From the NCBI RefSeq assembly GCF_046630315.1, contig NZ_LQBD01000038.1, forward strand, positions 1 to 64,000: DNA of 64,000 nucleotides. Reading direction: 5' to 3'. The position numbers and the translations under genes were made by a program. The notes under the pieces were generated by a model that did not search any database, had not been told where the DNA came from, and saw only the letters and a list, made by a program, of their open reading frames with translations. This stretch comes from Brucella anthropi_A. Lineage in GTDB: Bacteria; Pseudomonadota; Alphaproteobacteria; Rhizobiales; Rhizobiaceae. The stretch's first letter is position 1. Each line of letters opens with the position of its first letter. Below, piece after piece: positions 15,867-23,480 of the stretch.

Positions 15867-16361
15867 ATGAGCAAACGCGGACGCATGCTGATGGAACCGG
15901 CAAGCGACGAAATGGCAGAAGGCAGCACGAACGTTGAGATCGTGAGAGCCGAAAATTTCGCGCGTAACCTGTTCAAAGCAATGACAGACAGGGGCATGTC
16001 TCAATCTGACCTGGCTCGCGCCTTGTGGGGTGAGACGGTCACATCGGAAGGCAAGAACGCTGCCAGGGGCAGAGACAGAATCAGCGTCTACTTGAAAGGC
16101 CGCACTGTCCCGACGCCTTCGACACTCAAGAAGATTGCCGAGGCTTTGGGCGTGCCTCTTGAAGAACTCGCGCCGGACATCGTGGGTGCAGCCGTAGACA
16201 GGGATAACCCTGAGTTTTCTATGTCTGTGGTGGCGGGGCATCCAGACAAGACGTTCGTCCGTGTCTCGAAACTTCTGCCGCTCAAGTTCGCAGTCGAGAT
16301 TGCACAAGTTATCGAACGCGCCGAACGTCACAGTAAGGGGCTTTTGAAGGAAGAAGATTGA
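15867..16361 (+). CDS. CI-like XRE repressor
   Basis: 164 aa. An XRE helix-turn-helix spans about residues 30-95 (MSQSDLARALWGE, then GRDRISVYLKGR and LKKIAEALGVPLEEL); a C-terminal helical tail may dimerise. There is no S24 peptidase domain, so induction cannot occur by the LexA-type self-cleavage route. It is preceded by GGACACCGAA and read divergently from the Cro-like gene. Its stop overlaps the excisionase-like start (TGATG), so the lysogeny genes repressor-xis-int appear coupled. Confidence 0.8.
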   Translation: MSKRGRMLMEPASDEMAEGSTNVEIVRAENFARNLFKAMTDRGMSQSDLARALWGETVTSEGKNAARGRDRISVYLKGRTVPTPSTLKKIAEALGVPLEELAPDIVGAAVDRDNPEFSMSVVAGHPDKTFVRVSKLLPLKFAVEIAQVIERAERHSKGLLKEED

Positions 16362-16816
16362 TGACCAAAATCACCCGGTCCGAAGGGGGTATGGGGGGTG
16401 TGTATATACCTACGGTATACACACCCCCCAAAACCCCCGTTGGAAATCTCGACCAACTGCTAACAGACGCCGAGGCTGCGGCTTTGATCCGTCGCAAACC
16501 GTCAACCATTGCACGGTGGCGGCGTGAAGGCGGTTTGCCATACATCAAGGGCCGTCCTTGTCTTATCCGAGTGTCTGTTTTTGTGGACTACATTACCAAC
16601 AACAGACACGTAGACAGCAGCCAAGACACGACAAAAACAACCAAGACAGGAAGCACCAAACCATGCAAGACACCAACATCAGCAAGCCAACGCTCGCCAA
16701 AAACAAGTACGGCATCTGGGAAGTCAGGTTCTCCGAAAAAACACCAACCGGACGTTGGCGCAGCCGAGCGGTTTCTACGCGCGAGAACAGCAAGCCTGCG
16801 GCGCAAGCGTTCCTGA
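16361..16816 (+). CDS. Excisionase-like helix-turn-helix protein
   Basis: 151 aa from ATG 16361. Residues about 28-70 hold a MerR/HTH-17 type excisionase core (LTDAEAAALIRRKPSTIARW, then GGLPYIKG and a DYI ending). The last 50 residues are a Ser/Thr/Lys/Pro-rich basic tail encoded in a different frame from the overlapping integrase gene for 154 nt. A 14-bp perfect inverted repeat lies within the coding start. It probably binds the attachment site and steers integrase toward excision. Confidence 0.65.
   Translation: MTKITRSEGGMGGVYIPTVYTPPKTPVGNLDQLLTDAEAAALIRRKPSTIARWRREGGLPYIKGRPCLIRVSVFVDYITNNRHVDSSQDTTKTTKTGSTKPCKTPTSASQRSPKTSTASGKSGSPKKHQPDVGAAERFLRARTASLRRKRS
16393..16429. repeat. 14-bp perfect inverted repeat inside the xis-like gene
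   Basis: GGGGGGTGTGTATA (16393-16406) and TATACACACCCCCC (16416-16429) are exact inverted copies with a 9-nt spacer. The hairpin forms just after the xis-like start and includes its codons 12-23. It may hold back translation or transcription of xis/int, or be a protein-binding palindrome. It has no T-run. Confidence 0.7.
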
Positions 16817-17703
16817 AAGAATGGCTTGCGGCGGAAGAAGTCGCCCACAAGAAGGCTGACAATCAGGACATCGGAACAATCATTGATCGCTATCTGAAAA
16901 ATCGCGGCGGGGACTCGGAAAAGTGGGTTCTCAAGCAGGTGCGGGAGTTTTTCGCTGATTTTCTGCCGCAGGAGATCGATGCAGATTTGCTGTCAGAGTA
17001 TCGCGAGGAAAAAGCGCACCTGAAAGACGGATCGGTTCGTCGCCATCTTGCGGCACTCGTAGCAGCCCTCAACTATTCGGCTACACACAAGTTCATTTCC
17101 AAGAACGATTTGCCTGTGATTGAGCTGCCGCCGCAATCAAAGCGGCGCGAGCTGTATTTGAACGAGGATGAAGAAGCGCAGTTTCACGCTATGGCTATGG
17201 GTGACAGCATCGGGCAGCAGCGTTTGACCCGCGTCACACGGTTTGTCGCAATCGCTCTGGACACCGGATCGCGCAAAGGGGCAATCGAAACTCTGACGTG
17301 GGATCGCGTGGATTTGCGCCACGGCCTTATCGATTTTCACGTTGATGGGGAGCGTGTCACGAACAAGCGCCGCGCCAAGGTGCCGATTTCAGACCGGCTC
17401 ATGCCGATATTGGAACGCGCATATGAAGAACGGATTATCGACCCCGAAACTAAAAAATCGTTCGTCATAGATCGCGGCGCTATTCGCCGGGCCTACACCA
17501 CATTCAAGAAATCCACACCTTTTGCTTGGGTGACGCCTCACGTTATGCGCCACACATGGGCGACCCTTGCCGCACGTGCAGGCGTTCCACTCTGGGATAT
17601 TGCGGGAGTTTTGGCCGATGACGAAGCCACCGTGCGCAAGCACTATCTGCACCATTGCCCCGACCATTTGCGCGGCGCAGTCAATCATAGAAAATTTTCT
17701 TAA
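16663..17703 (+). CDS. int: Tyrosine recombinase (phage integrase)
   Basis: 346 aa from ATG 16663 (AGGAAGCACC upstream). The N-terminal arm-binding segment (KYGIWEVRFSEKTPTGRW) is followed by a SAM-like core-binding domain and the catalytic domain: first Arg in DTGSRKGAIETL, HVMRHTWAT (His-x-x-Arg with a following His/Trp) and the nucleophile Tyr in RKHYLHH. It should integrate the phage into the tRNA-Thr 3' end; the attR is at the right end of this prophage. Confidence 0.95.
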   Translation: MQDTNISKPTLAKNKYGIWEVRFSEKTPTGRWRSRAVSTRENSKPAAQAFLKEWLAAEEVAHKKADNQDIGTIIDRYLKNRGGDSEKWVLKQVREFFADFLPQEIDADLLSEYREEKAHLKDGSVRRHLAALVAALNYSATHKFISKNDLPVIELPPQSKRRELYLNEDEEAQFHAMAMGDSIGQQRLTRVTRFVAIALDTGSRKGAIETLTWDRVDLRHGLIDFHVDGERVTNKRRAKVPISDRLMPILERAYEERIIDPETKKSFVIDRGAIRRAYTTFKKSTPFAWVTPHVMRHTWATLAARAGVPLWDIAGVLADDEATVRKHYLHHCPDHLRGAVNHRKFS

Positions 17704-17734
17704 AAAGGGGCTTGCATGGTGTTTCAGTTTGCAA

Positions 17735-17758
17735 TATGTATTGTCGTGTTGGTTAACA
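17735..17758 (+). promoter_or_regulatory. Promoter/operator of the post-integrase operon (copy 2 of the 24-bp repeat)
   Basis: TTGCAA (17730-17735), 17 bp and GTTAAC read like the leftward early promoter, and the sequence is its 21/24 inverted match (see 15747-15770). It lies 36 bp before ATG 17794, so the rightward operon starting there is likely under the same immunity repressor as the replication operon. Confidence 0.6.
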
Positions 17759-17793
17759 ACATACAACACTAACGACACTACCGGACGCAAGCT

Positions 17794-18435
17794 ATGACTT
17801 TCACCGCTGAGGAAATTGACCGGATAAACCAAGAAAGCTTGCGTCAGGCGGCGAAGAACGCACATGATGCTGCGCTCCGAGAGCTGCACCAAGCGATGTA
17901 TGGCGACACCAGCCTTGCGAAATACGCAGGCCGTCGCCCAGGCATTACGGTTTTGGAAGACCTTTCGAGTGCGAAACAGACACCGCGCGTCTGGCGCTAC
18001 AGATGTGTTTACTCGAACCTAAATCATAGGGAACGATTGGCAAGTAAGCGTGACAGACAGTCTCACACTGTTGAAACCGCCGGTCGTCAATTACTCGAAA
18101 TCATTGGCAAAAATGCTTCCTACAAGGAAAAGCACGACCATAAGCGCGGTGAAGTTACCGCAACTCTGGAAGTGGATTTGACCAGCATTTTTGACGCCAG
18201 CGTTTCGGGCAGGCACTTCACTGAAATTCTCGCAGAGGCCCAGGCCGAAACGAGAAACCTTGTCTCCGAGCTGTTAGACAACGCAATCAAGGCGTTGGAC
18301 GTTCGGGGAGACTACAACGACGATGTTCGCGCAGATCAACTGCGCGAAATCAAAGACAAGATCGAGGCAGCGCTTACCCATGGCGAAGACAACATGGACG
18401 GAAGCGCAGGTGGATTATCTGGTGTCGGCTTATAA
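17794..18435 (+). CDS. Hypothetical protein, first gene of the rightward operon
   Basis: 213 aa, charged and mostly helical: an N-terminal helix (EEIDRINQESLRQAAKNAHD), a basic middle (RERLASKRDRQSH) and a C-terminal coiled region (ETRNLVSELLDNAIKALD). No family is recognised. Transcription is likely from the repeat promoter at 17735. Its end overlaps the next gene by 56 nt. First position in a repressor-controlled operon suggests an early host-takeover or regulatory protein, but that is inference. Confidence 0.6.
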   Translation: MTFTAEEIDRINQESLRQAAKNAHDAALRELHQAMYGDTSLAKYAGRRPGITVLEDLSSAKQTPRVWRYRCVYSNLNHRERLASKRDRQSHTVETAGRQLLEIIGKNASYKEKHDHKRGEVTATLEVDLTSIFDASVSGRHFTEILAEAQAETRNLVSELLDNAIKALDVRGDYNDDVRADQLREIKDKIEAALTHGEDNMDGSAGGLSGVGL

Positions 18436-18760
18436 ATCCGACACGCCAAACACGACAATCGCCGCAGCGCTTGGAAAGACAAGAAAGGCGGTTGAAGCAA
18501 AAGCCGCAAGACTTGGATTAACGAACCGGCGAAGGAGAGACGAGAACAGCAGTAAACGGCTGAAACAGGCTCACGCCGGAGACACGAAATTTCGACGGGC
18601 TTTTGCAGAAGCGGTGGCCCGCCGGAAAAAGGAAGCGGTTCCGAAGGAACTGCGCGCATTGAACAGGAAACTGGCTCGCTGCGGCATCCCTGCCGAGGAA
18701 AGAGCCAGAATAATCAAAGATGAAACAAGGAAACACCGCAATGCTCACGATCAATCTTGA
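18380..18760 (+). CDS. GcrA/Myb-like helix-turn-helix protein
   Basis: 126 aa from ATG 18380. TTWTEAQVDYLVSAYKSD followed by NTTIAAALGKTRKAVEAKAA has the SANT/Myb- or GcrA-like three-helix form found in phage DNA-binding proteins. The remainder is very basic (RRRRDENSSKRL and later Arg/Lys helices). It overlaps its neighbours at both ends. It probably binds DNA and may regulate phage or host promoters. Confidence 0.6.
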   Translation: MAKTTWTEAQVDYLVSAYKSDTPNTTIAAALGKTRKAVEAKAARLGLTNRRRRDENSSKRLKQAHAGDTKFRRAFAEAVARRKKEAVPKELRALNRKLARCGIPAEERARIIKDETRKHRNAHDQS

Positions 18761-19106
18761 TGTTCAGAAAATTCAGGCCGGTGGCGTTCTTAGCCCGGAA
18801 GGCACAGATGTCCTTCGTTCATTTTGCAAGGTGCTTTGTGCAATCGACACCATGTCGGGCAGTGAAAATGTCTACACCAGCGATGTTTTCGCAGACGCGG
18901 CGGCGAAGCTTCGCAGCCATGGCGAAAACGGACTGGCGGCTTTGGTAGATGAAGCTTCTCGCAACACCAAGGCTCTTGCCTACGCGGCAATGTCTGGGTT
19001 TGCGGCAAATTTAATCGCTGCGGAAGCCGCTCGCGATGGCAAGCATATCGGTGAAACGCTTGCCGTGCTGCTTTCCTTGCAGCTTGACGAACCCCAGACG
19101 CACTGA
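18741..19106 (+). CDS. Hypothetical helical protein
   Basis: 121 aa from ATG 18741, directly behind ACAAGGAAACACCGCA. An apparent start 7 codons upstream is the ribosome site being read as codons (MKQGNT). The protein is helical, with SGFAANLIAAEAARDG and no transmembrane stretch. The same leader precedes the AAA ATPase gene at 19597, so the two may be translated at similar levels. Function unknown. Confidence 0.55.
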   Translation: MLTINLDVQKIQAGGVLSPEGTDVLRSFCKVLCAIDTMSGSENVYTSDVFADAAAKLRSHGENGLAALVDEASRNTKALAYAAMSGFAANLIAAEAARDGKHIGETLAVLLSLQLDEPQTH

Positions 19107-19121
19107 CGGGAGGGTAGGACT

Positions 19122-19508
19122 TTGACAAACGAAACAACTTCCCGCCTTTCGCGCGCCATGGAAGCCGCAGACAAGCCACTGCTCACCGACGATGAATTTG
19201 CCATCGGTATTCAGGCCAATTTGTAGGTTCCTCCCAGTGAAAAGGCACCGACACTTGCCGGAGTTATTGGCGAACTCGACTTCCGTCTGGCGAATGCTCG
19301 CAGCGCTCGCCTTCGCATCGAAACCATGAACGACATTCTGCACGGCTCGTCCGTTCAAAATTCGACTGGTCCTTTCCCGCCAAAGCCGGAAGCCAGTTTT
19401 CAAGGCCCTGCCCTGCCGCGTGTCTTCGGACTGCTTGATGATCTTGGTGCCGAACTGGCCCGGATCAGCAAGGAACTGACGAAGCTGGAAAGCTTCATCA
19501 AAGTTTAA
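19122..19508 (+). pseudogene. Gene interrupted by one in-frame amber codon
   Basis: TTG 19122 has GGGAGG 8 nt upstream. The frame reads 34 codons, meets TAG at 19224-19226 and then stays open for 94 more codons to TAA 19508, with coding-like composition on both sides (LAGVIGELDFRLANARSARL after the stop). One nonsense change in a 128-codon gene is the simplest reading. Amber readthrough or suppression, or two separate proteins with a start at ATG 19326, cannot be excluded. The C-terminal part is a predicted coiled helix (ARISKELTKLESFIK). Confidence 0.6.
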
Positions 19509-19596
19509 TCGTGTCTGCTTTTGCGTAAGACACAAACACCAATCCGAGCGCAGGCGGAACCTGCGCAATCAGAAAATGAAACAAGGAAACACCGAA

Positions 19597-21213
19597 ATGA
19601 ACGCTATCGTTAACAATCCTGCCGCCGCTGTTGCAGCCACCGACTGGACGAAGATCGACACGCAGATCAAGCATCAGGGCAAGGAAATCATTCTGCCGTC
19701 TGATCCCACGAACATGGATTATGACGTTGCCATCGATACGATGAAACGTGTTCGCGATCAGGAAAATCAGGAGTTTGAAGTACACGAACTCGTCAAGGGT
19801 GCGCCTTGGGACACGCTTGTAGCTGTCTATCGCGCCATGCAGGAAATCTACGGCGTGGTGCTGTCTGAAAGCATCAAGACGTTCTTCGGTGAAATCAAGC
19901 CGGAATTCGTCACCGTTCATACCGGCCATAAGGCAGAAGACCGTCTCCAGGTGCCGTCCGGGCAGATGTCCCTTCCCGGTGTCTCGAAGCCGATCTACAT
20001 TCAGATGAACGGCGGCGGCACTGTAGTTTACGGTACGGTTCGCAAGCGTGATCGCGCCCGCCTTGTAGAGATTGCGAACCGCGCTCGCGCTCTGGTCCAG
20101 TCTGCATCTGTCTACCGTGCGAAGGCTATTCGTCTGGACGTGGACGAAGACGGCGATCTGGTGCTGCATCGTCAGCCGGAATTTCTGGACCTGACCCGTG
20201 TCCAGGAAGCAGACATGATCCACACTCGCGAAACCGAAGCGCTCATTCGCACCAACATTCTTGCGCCGCTCAAGCATACGCAGGAATGCCGTCAGAACCG
20301 CATCCCGCTCAAGCGCGGCATTCTGCTGGAAGGCAAGTACGGCACGGGCAAGTCGCTGACATCGCGTGTCACTGCCAAGGTCGGCACTGACAACGGCTGG
20401 ACATTCATCATGCTCAACCGTTCGCAGGGCCTGAAAGCGGCAATCGAATTTGCTCGCGAATATCAGCCTTGCGTCATCTTTGCGGAAGACATCGACCGCG
20501 CCGCTGACCGTGAAAACGAAGACGTGAACGATCTCGTCAACATGCTCGACGGCCTGATCTCGAAGGAAATGGAAATGATGGTGGTTCTCACCACCAACCA
20601 CATTGAAAAGATCGACCGCGCCCTGCTGCGTCCCGGTCGCTTCGATGCGGTGATTTCCATCGATGCGCCGGACGCGGAAACCGCCGAACGCATTATCCGT
20701 GTCTACGCAGGCAAGCTCCTGTCTTCTGACGCTGATCTTGCTCCTGTCGGTGAAGTGGTTGCTGGCATGATCCCGGCTTCGATCCGTGAAGTTGTCGAAC
20801 GCGCCAAGCTGTCGATGCTCACCGAAGGTCGCAAGTCTCTGACTGTGGACGATCTTCGCATCAGCGCCGTGGGCATGAAGCGCCACGTCGCACTGCTCGA
20901 ACCGAAGAAGGCGGAAAAGACTTCTGCCGAGCAGTTTGCGGAAGGCTTCATCGGTCTGATCGGTGACAAGCTGTCTGCGGACGATGTGGCCCAGGAGTCT
21001 AGCTTGCACAAGATCGCGCAGGGTCTGGTTGGGCAGTTCAACAACACCAACAAGAAGATCGACGGTGTGAACATGCGCGCCACCATGGCTGCGGGCGCTG
21101 CCGACAAGGCGGCAGACAGTGCCAGCCTCGCATTCAAGGTCGCCAATGAAGCTGCAAGCCACGCCAAGCAGGCTTCCGAGAAGGCAGACGCCATTCTCCA
21201 CGAAGTTTCCTAA
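19597..21213 (+). CDS. Phage AAA+ ATPase (FtsH/CDC48-like core)
   Basis: 538 aa; the true start is ATG 19597, since the earlier ATG at 19576 is inside the ribosome-site cassette. An N-terminal domain (1-230) of the phage AAA type precedes Walker A EGKYGTGKS, Walker B VIFAEDID, a TTN sensor and RPGRFD arginine finger: a classic AAA unfoldase/remodeller core. The C-terminus is an Ala-rich coiled tail (residues about 485-538). A one-TM protein and a TerB-like protein follow, so a membrane-associated complex is possible. Substrate unknown. Confidence 0.85.
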   Translation: MNAIVNNPAAAVAATDWTKIDTQIKHQGKEIILPSDPTNMDYDVAIDTMKRVRDQENQEFEVHELVKGAPWDTLVAVYRAMQEIYGVVLSESIKTFFGEIKPEFVTVHTGHKAEDRLQVPSGQMSLPGVSKPIYIQMNGGGTVVYGTVRKRDRARLVEIANRARALVQSASVYRAKAIRLDVDEDGDLVLHRQPEFLDLTRVQEADMIHTRETEALIRTNILAPLKHTQECRQNRIPLKRGILLEGKYGTGKSLTSRVTAKVGTDNGWTFIMLNRSQGLKAAIEFAREYQPCVIFAEDIDRAADRENEDVNDLVNMLDGLISKEMEMMVVLTTNHIEKIDRALLRPGRFDAVISIDAPDAETAERIIRVYAGKLLSSDADLAPVGEVVAGMIPASIREVVERAKLSMLTEGRKSLTVDDLRISAVGMKRHVALLEPKKAEKTSAEQFAEGFIGLIGDKLSADDVAQESSLHKIAQGLVGQFNNTNKKIDGVNMRATMAAGAADKAADSASLAFKVANEAASHAKQASEKADAILHEVS

Positions 21214-21278
21214 GCCAAGACACGGCGGCGCGACCAGCGCCGCCACTTTCCCCGAAATCTGAAATTGGAGCGCGGTCC

Positions 21279-21407
21279 ATGTGGATTGCTGTGATTAACA
21301 ACCTGCCAGAACTGATCCTTGGTGCCTGTTGGACAGTCGTCACTTTCTGGCTTGGAACCCGTTTCGGTCGCTGGCGCGCACCGAAAATCTCGAAAACCCC
21401 ACGGTGA
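21279..21407 (+). CDS. Small one-TM protein between the AAA ATPase and TerB genes
   Basis: 42 aa, not in common gene models because of its size. A central hydrophobic segment (ELILGACWTVVTFWLG) is followed by a strongly basic tail (RFGRWRAPKISK), giving a probable N-out/C-in single-pass protein. GGAG lies 9 nt upstream of ATG 21279. It may anchor the ATPase/TerB pair at the membrane; that is inference from order alone. Confidence 0.55.
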   Translation: MWIAVINNLPELILGACWTVVTFWLGTRFGRWRAPKISKTPR

Positions 21408-21437
21408 TTTTTCACCAAAACAACGGAGTACAGGAAA

Positions 21438-21887
21438 ATGTTCGGACTGTTGAAGAAAATCGGTGGCGCTGCCGCCAAGGAAGTGAAAGCCGAATACGGC
21501 CAGAACAAGGACTTTCTCGAAGCTGTTTGCGCCGGTTCGGCACTGGTCGCAGCCGCAGACGGTGAAATCGAAGACAGCGAGCGCACCAAGGTCGTGAGCA
21601 TCATCACCAACCACGCGCAGTTGTCCAAGCTTTACGACCGCAACACCATCGAACAGACCGCCGAGGCCATGTTCAAGAAGGCCAAGGATGCTTCCGGTCG
21701 CCAGTCGCTCGCCCGCGAAATGGACGACATCAAGAACCGTCCAGATGGCGCGACGATGTGCGAGGACGTTTATCTGATCGCACTCGATATTGCCGGTGCA
21801 GACGGTGAAATCGAGCCGGAAGAACAGGCTGTTCTCGAAAAGATCGCCAAGCGTTTGAACGTCGATACCAGCAAGTTCGACTTCTAA
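21438..21887 (+). CDS. TerB-like protein
   Basis: 149 aa. Two acidic repeats typical of TerB-fold proteins are clear: AADGEIEDSERTKVVSI in the first half and GADGEIEPEEQAVLEKI in the second. The remainder is helical. TerB-domain proteins are found in tellurite resistance and phage-defence-linked Ter systems, often beside VWA and ATPase partners. Here it follows an AAA ATPase and a TM protein, and the phage also has a MoxR/VWA pair. Spacing to the ATPase operon supports a joint function. Confidence 0.8.
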   Translation: MFGLLKKIGGAAAKEVKAEYGQNKDFLEAVCAGSALVAAADGEIEDSERTKVVSIITNHAQLSKLYDRNTIEQTAEAMFKKAKDASGRQSLAREMDDIKNRPDGATMCEDVYLIALDIAGADGEIEPEEQAVLEKIAKRLNVDTSKFDF

Positions 21888-21976
21888 CGCCCGGTGAGTG
21901 GAAGGGGCTGCGACCCCAAGCCCCCCGCCCAAAGCGGCCCCTTCCATCTTTAACTTCCATACAGGAGCTTGTGACA

Positions 21977-22249
21977 ATGGCCCGCATTACCGAAAGTTTT
22001 GAATTCTGCCCGACATCTGACGACACGTTGAGCTTGCTCCATGCTGTCTACGAGGGCGTAGAACGGGACCCTGCGAAAACCTTTCAGGCGCTCTTTTCGT
22101 CTACGCTTGTGGCCGCAGCCATCATCGATGTGAAATCGGAAGAATTGTCTGCGATGTTCGACGTTTTGCTGTCTTTCACGAAAGATCAGATCAAAGCCAA
22201 CCCGCAGATTTTCGGCAACCGGCCAGCAGACGGTGGGACGTTGCAATGA
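21977..22249 (+). CDS. Hypothetical protein downstream of TerB
   Basis: 90 aa from ATG 21977 (AGGAG 11 nt upstream; an ATG two codons earlier is poorer). Helical and acidic, with KTFQALFSSTLVAAAIIDV. It overlaps the next gene by 4 nt (ATGA). No family recognised. Confidence 0.5.
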   Translation: MARITESFEFCPTSDDTLSLLHAVYEGVERDPAKTFQALFSSTLVAAAIIDVKSEELSAMFDVLLSFTKDQIKANPQIFGNRPADGGTLQ

Positions 22250-22464
22250 CCAATTATTATGAGCTTTCCGGTCGTGAAACGCCGCCACCGAACAGCGGCG
22301 GGCTGCGGTTGCCAGCCCTTCTGTGTTGCGGGCTTTGTAGTGAGGTGATCGACAGCATGGGTGGTCCCGGTTGGGGTGTCGTGTGTGAGCATTGCGGTGA
22401 TGAACTAAAAGCTGGTCGTCTGCGCGGTGCTGTTGTCTGGGAAGATGATGGGAAATCGTCATGA
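22246..22464 (+). CDS. Small zinc-ribbon protein
   Basis: 72 aa with CCGLC and CEHC, a four-cysteine zinc-ribbon spacing. It overlaps both neighbours by 4 nt and so is probably translated by coupling. A nucleic-acid- or protein-binding role is likely but unknown. Confidence 0.55.
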   Translation: MTNYYELSGRETPPPNSGGLRLPALLCCGLCSEVIDSMGGPGWGVVCEHCGDELKAGRLRGAVVWEDDGKSS

Positions 22465-22721
22465 CGTACAACGAAGGTTTGGAAGCCGCAGCCCGCTGGC
22501 ATGATTGTCAGGCTGCGGCATTGAAGTCCGGTCGCAGTCACTCACTCCGCAAGATCAAGCGTTTTCATGAAATTGCAGCGCAGGAAATCCGCTCGAAGGT
22601 GATGGCTCCTGTTCCGCAGGAACCTGCCGTGTCTTGTGTCTGCGCCAGTGTCTGCCGCGCAGTTGAGTTGACTGTGGAAATCGAGCGTCTACGAGCAGGA
22701 GGCGACCGTCATGGCGCGTGA
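22461..22721 (+). CDS. Hypothetical cysteine-containing helical protein
   Basis: 86 aa, rich in alanine and basic residues in the first half (RKIKRFHEIAAQEIRS) with a CVCASVC cluster in the second. Overlaps of 4 and 11 nt with neighbours place it in the same polycistronic unit. No function seen. Confidence 0.5.
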   Translation: MTYNEGLEAAARWHDCQAAALKSGRSHSLRKIKRFHEIAAQEIRSKVMAPVPQEPAVSCVCASVCRAVELTVEIERLRAGGDRHGA

Positions 22722-23289
22722 AGCCGCTCCTACGCATATCACCTACAACCCTGTTTACATGGTCACATACGCGGGGGCTGATCCATCGCGGGGGTATGTC
22801 TACGTGCGTGACGACACCCGCCCCGCGCCCGCCGCTACAGATACGGGACTGGTGACGGTGGGCGACGGCTATCTCGACAATGCAGGACGGTTAAGCCGTG
22901 GGAGCCATACTGATTGTATTGCCCTAGGTTTTCGTCGGGTCAGCCTGGTAGACCGCTCGCAGGCTGTGGAGCTATTGGCGGCGGAAATCAGACGCGAGCG
23001 CGATCTTGCTGCGAAGCAGCTTTCGGAGGTCGTTGATCGTATGTCCGACGACTATCTTGCCTTAAAAGCCGACAACGCGGCTGTGTCTGCCGCGCTTGGT
23101 GCGCTCGACAACGCTCTTGCAGTTATTGGCGGCTGCGGCGACGGCAATTGCGTCGTTGTGAGGCCGAAGGGCCAGCATACAAACGGCGGTTGCCGGTGTT
23201 TTCAGGATCGCATGAAAATGCAGCGTTTCGCCTTCGCCATGAACCAGTTTCGTGACGTGGTTGCACGTGTCTGCGAGGCGAGCAAATGA
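22711..23289 (+). CDS. Hypothetical phage protein
   Basis: 192 aa behind a strong AGGAGG. Residues 1-80 are beta-rich (VYMVTYAGADPSRGYVYV), the middle is a helix with RRERDLAAKQLSEVVDRM, and the C-terminal part has CGDGNCVVV and GGCRC, two cysteine pairs. Unrecognised; it could be a small metal-binding phage protein. Confidence 0.5.
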   Translation: MAREAAPTHITYNPVYMVTYAGADPSRGYVYVRDDTRPAPAATDTGLVTVGDGYLDNAGRLSRGSHTDCIALGFRRVSLVDRSQAVELLAAEIRRERDLAAKQLSEVVDRMSDDYLALKADNAAVSAALGALDNALAVIGGCGDGNCVVVRPKGQHTNGGCRCFQDRMKMQRFAFAMNQFRDVVARVCEASK

Positions 23290-23480
23290 GCTGGCAATTC
23301 GCGAAGGTCAAAAACAAGGTGTTTGTCTACAAAGACGGCGGGATGACTCCTGTCTTCACGTTCGAGCGCACGAGCCAGACAGCGCACTACAAGGGCCACG
23401 GCAAATATTTCATGTCGCAGATTGCGATTGAAAAGTGGGTTGAGAAGGAAGGCGAGTTGTTATGCCGTTCTTCCGTCTGA
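23286..23480 (+). CDS. Hypothetical short protein
   Basis: 64 aa with a basic beta-rich sequence (KNKVFVYKDGGMTPVFTF). It overlaps the previous gene by 4 nt and the next by 19 nt. Composition is coding-like and the operon is tight, but no family is known to me. Confidence 0.45.
   Translation: MSWQFAKVKNKVFVYKDGGMTPVFTFERTSQTAHYKGHGKYFMSQIAIEKWVEKEGELLCRSSV

Noticed and set aside
19498..21246. Long open frame (582 codons) on the minus strand opposite the AAA ATPase
   Set aside because: It exactly mirrors a well-supported AAA ATPase gene with intact motifs; it has no ribosome site or recognisable domain.
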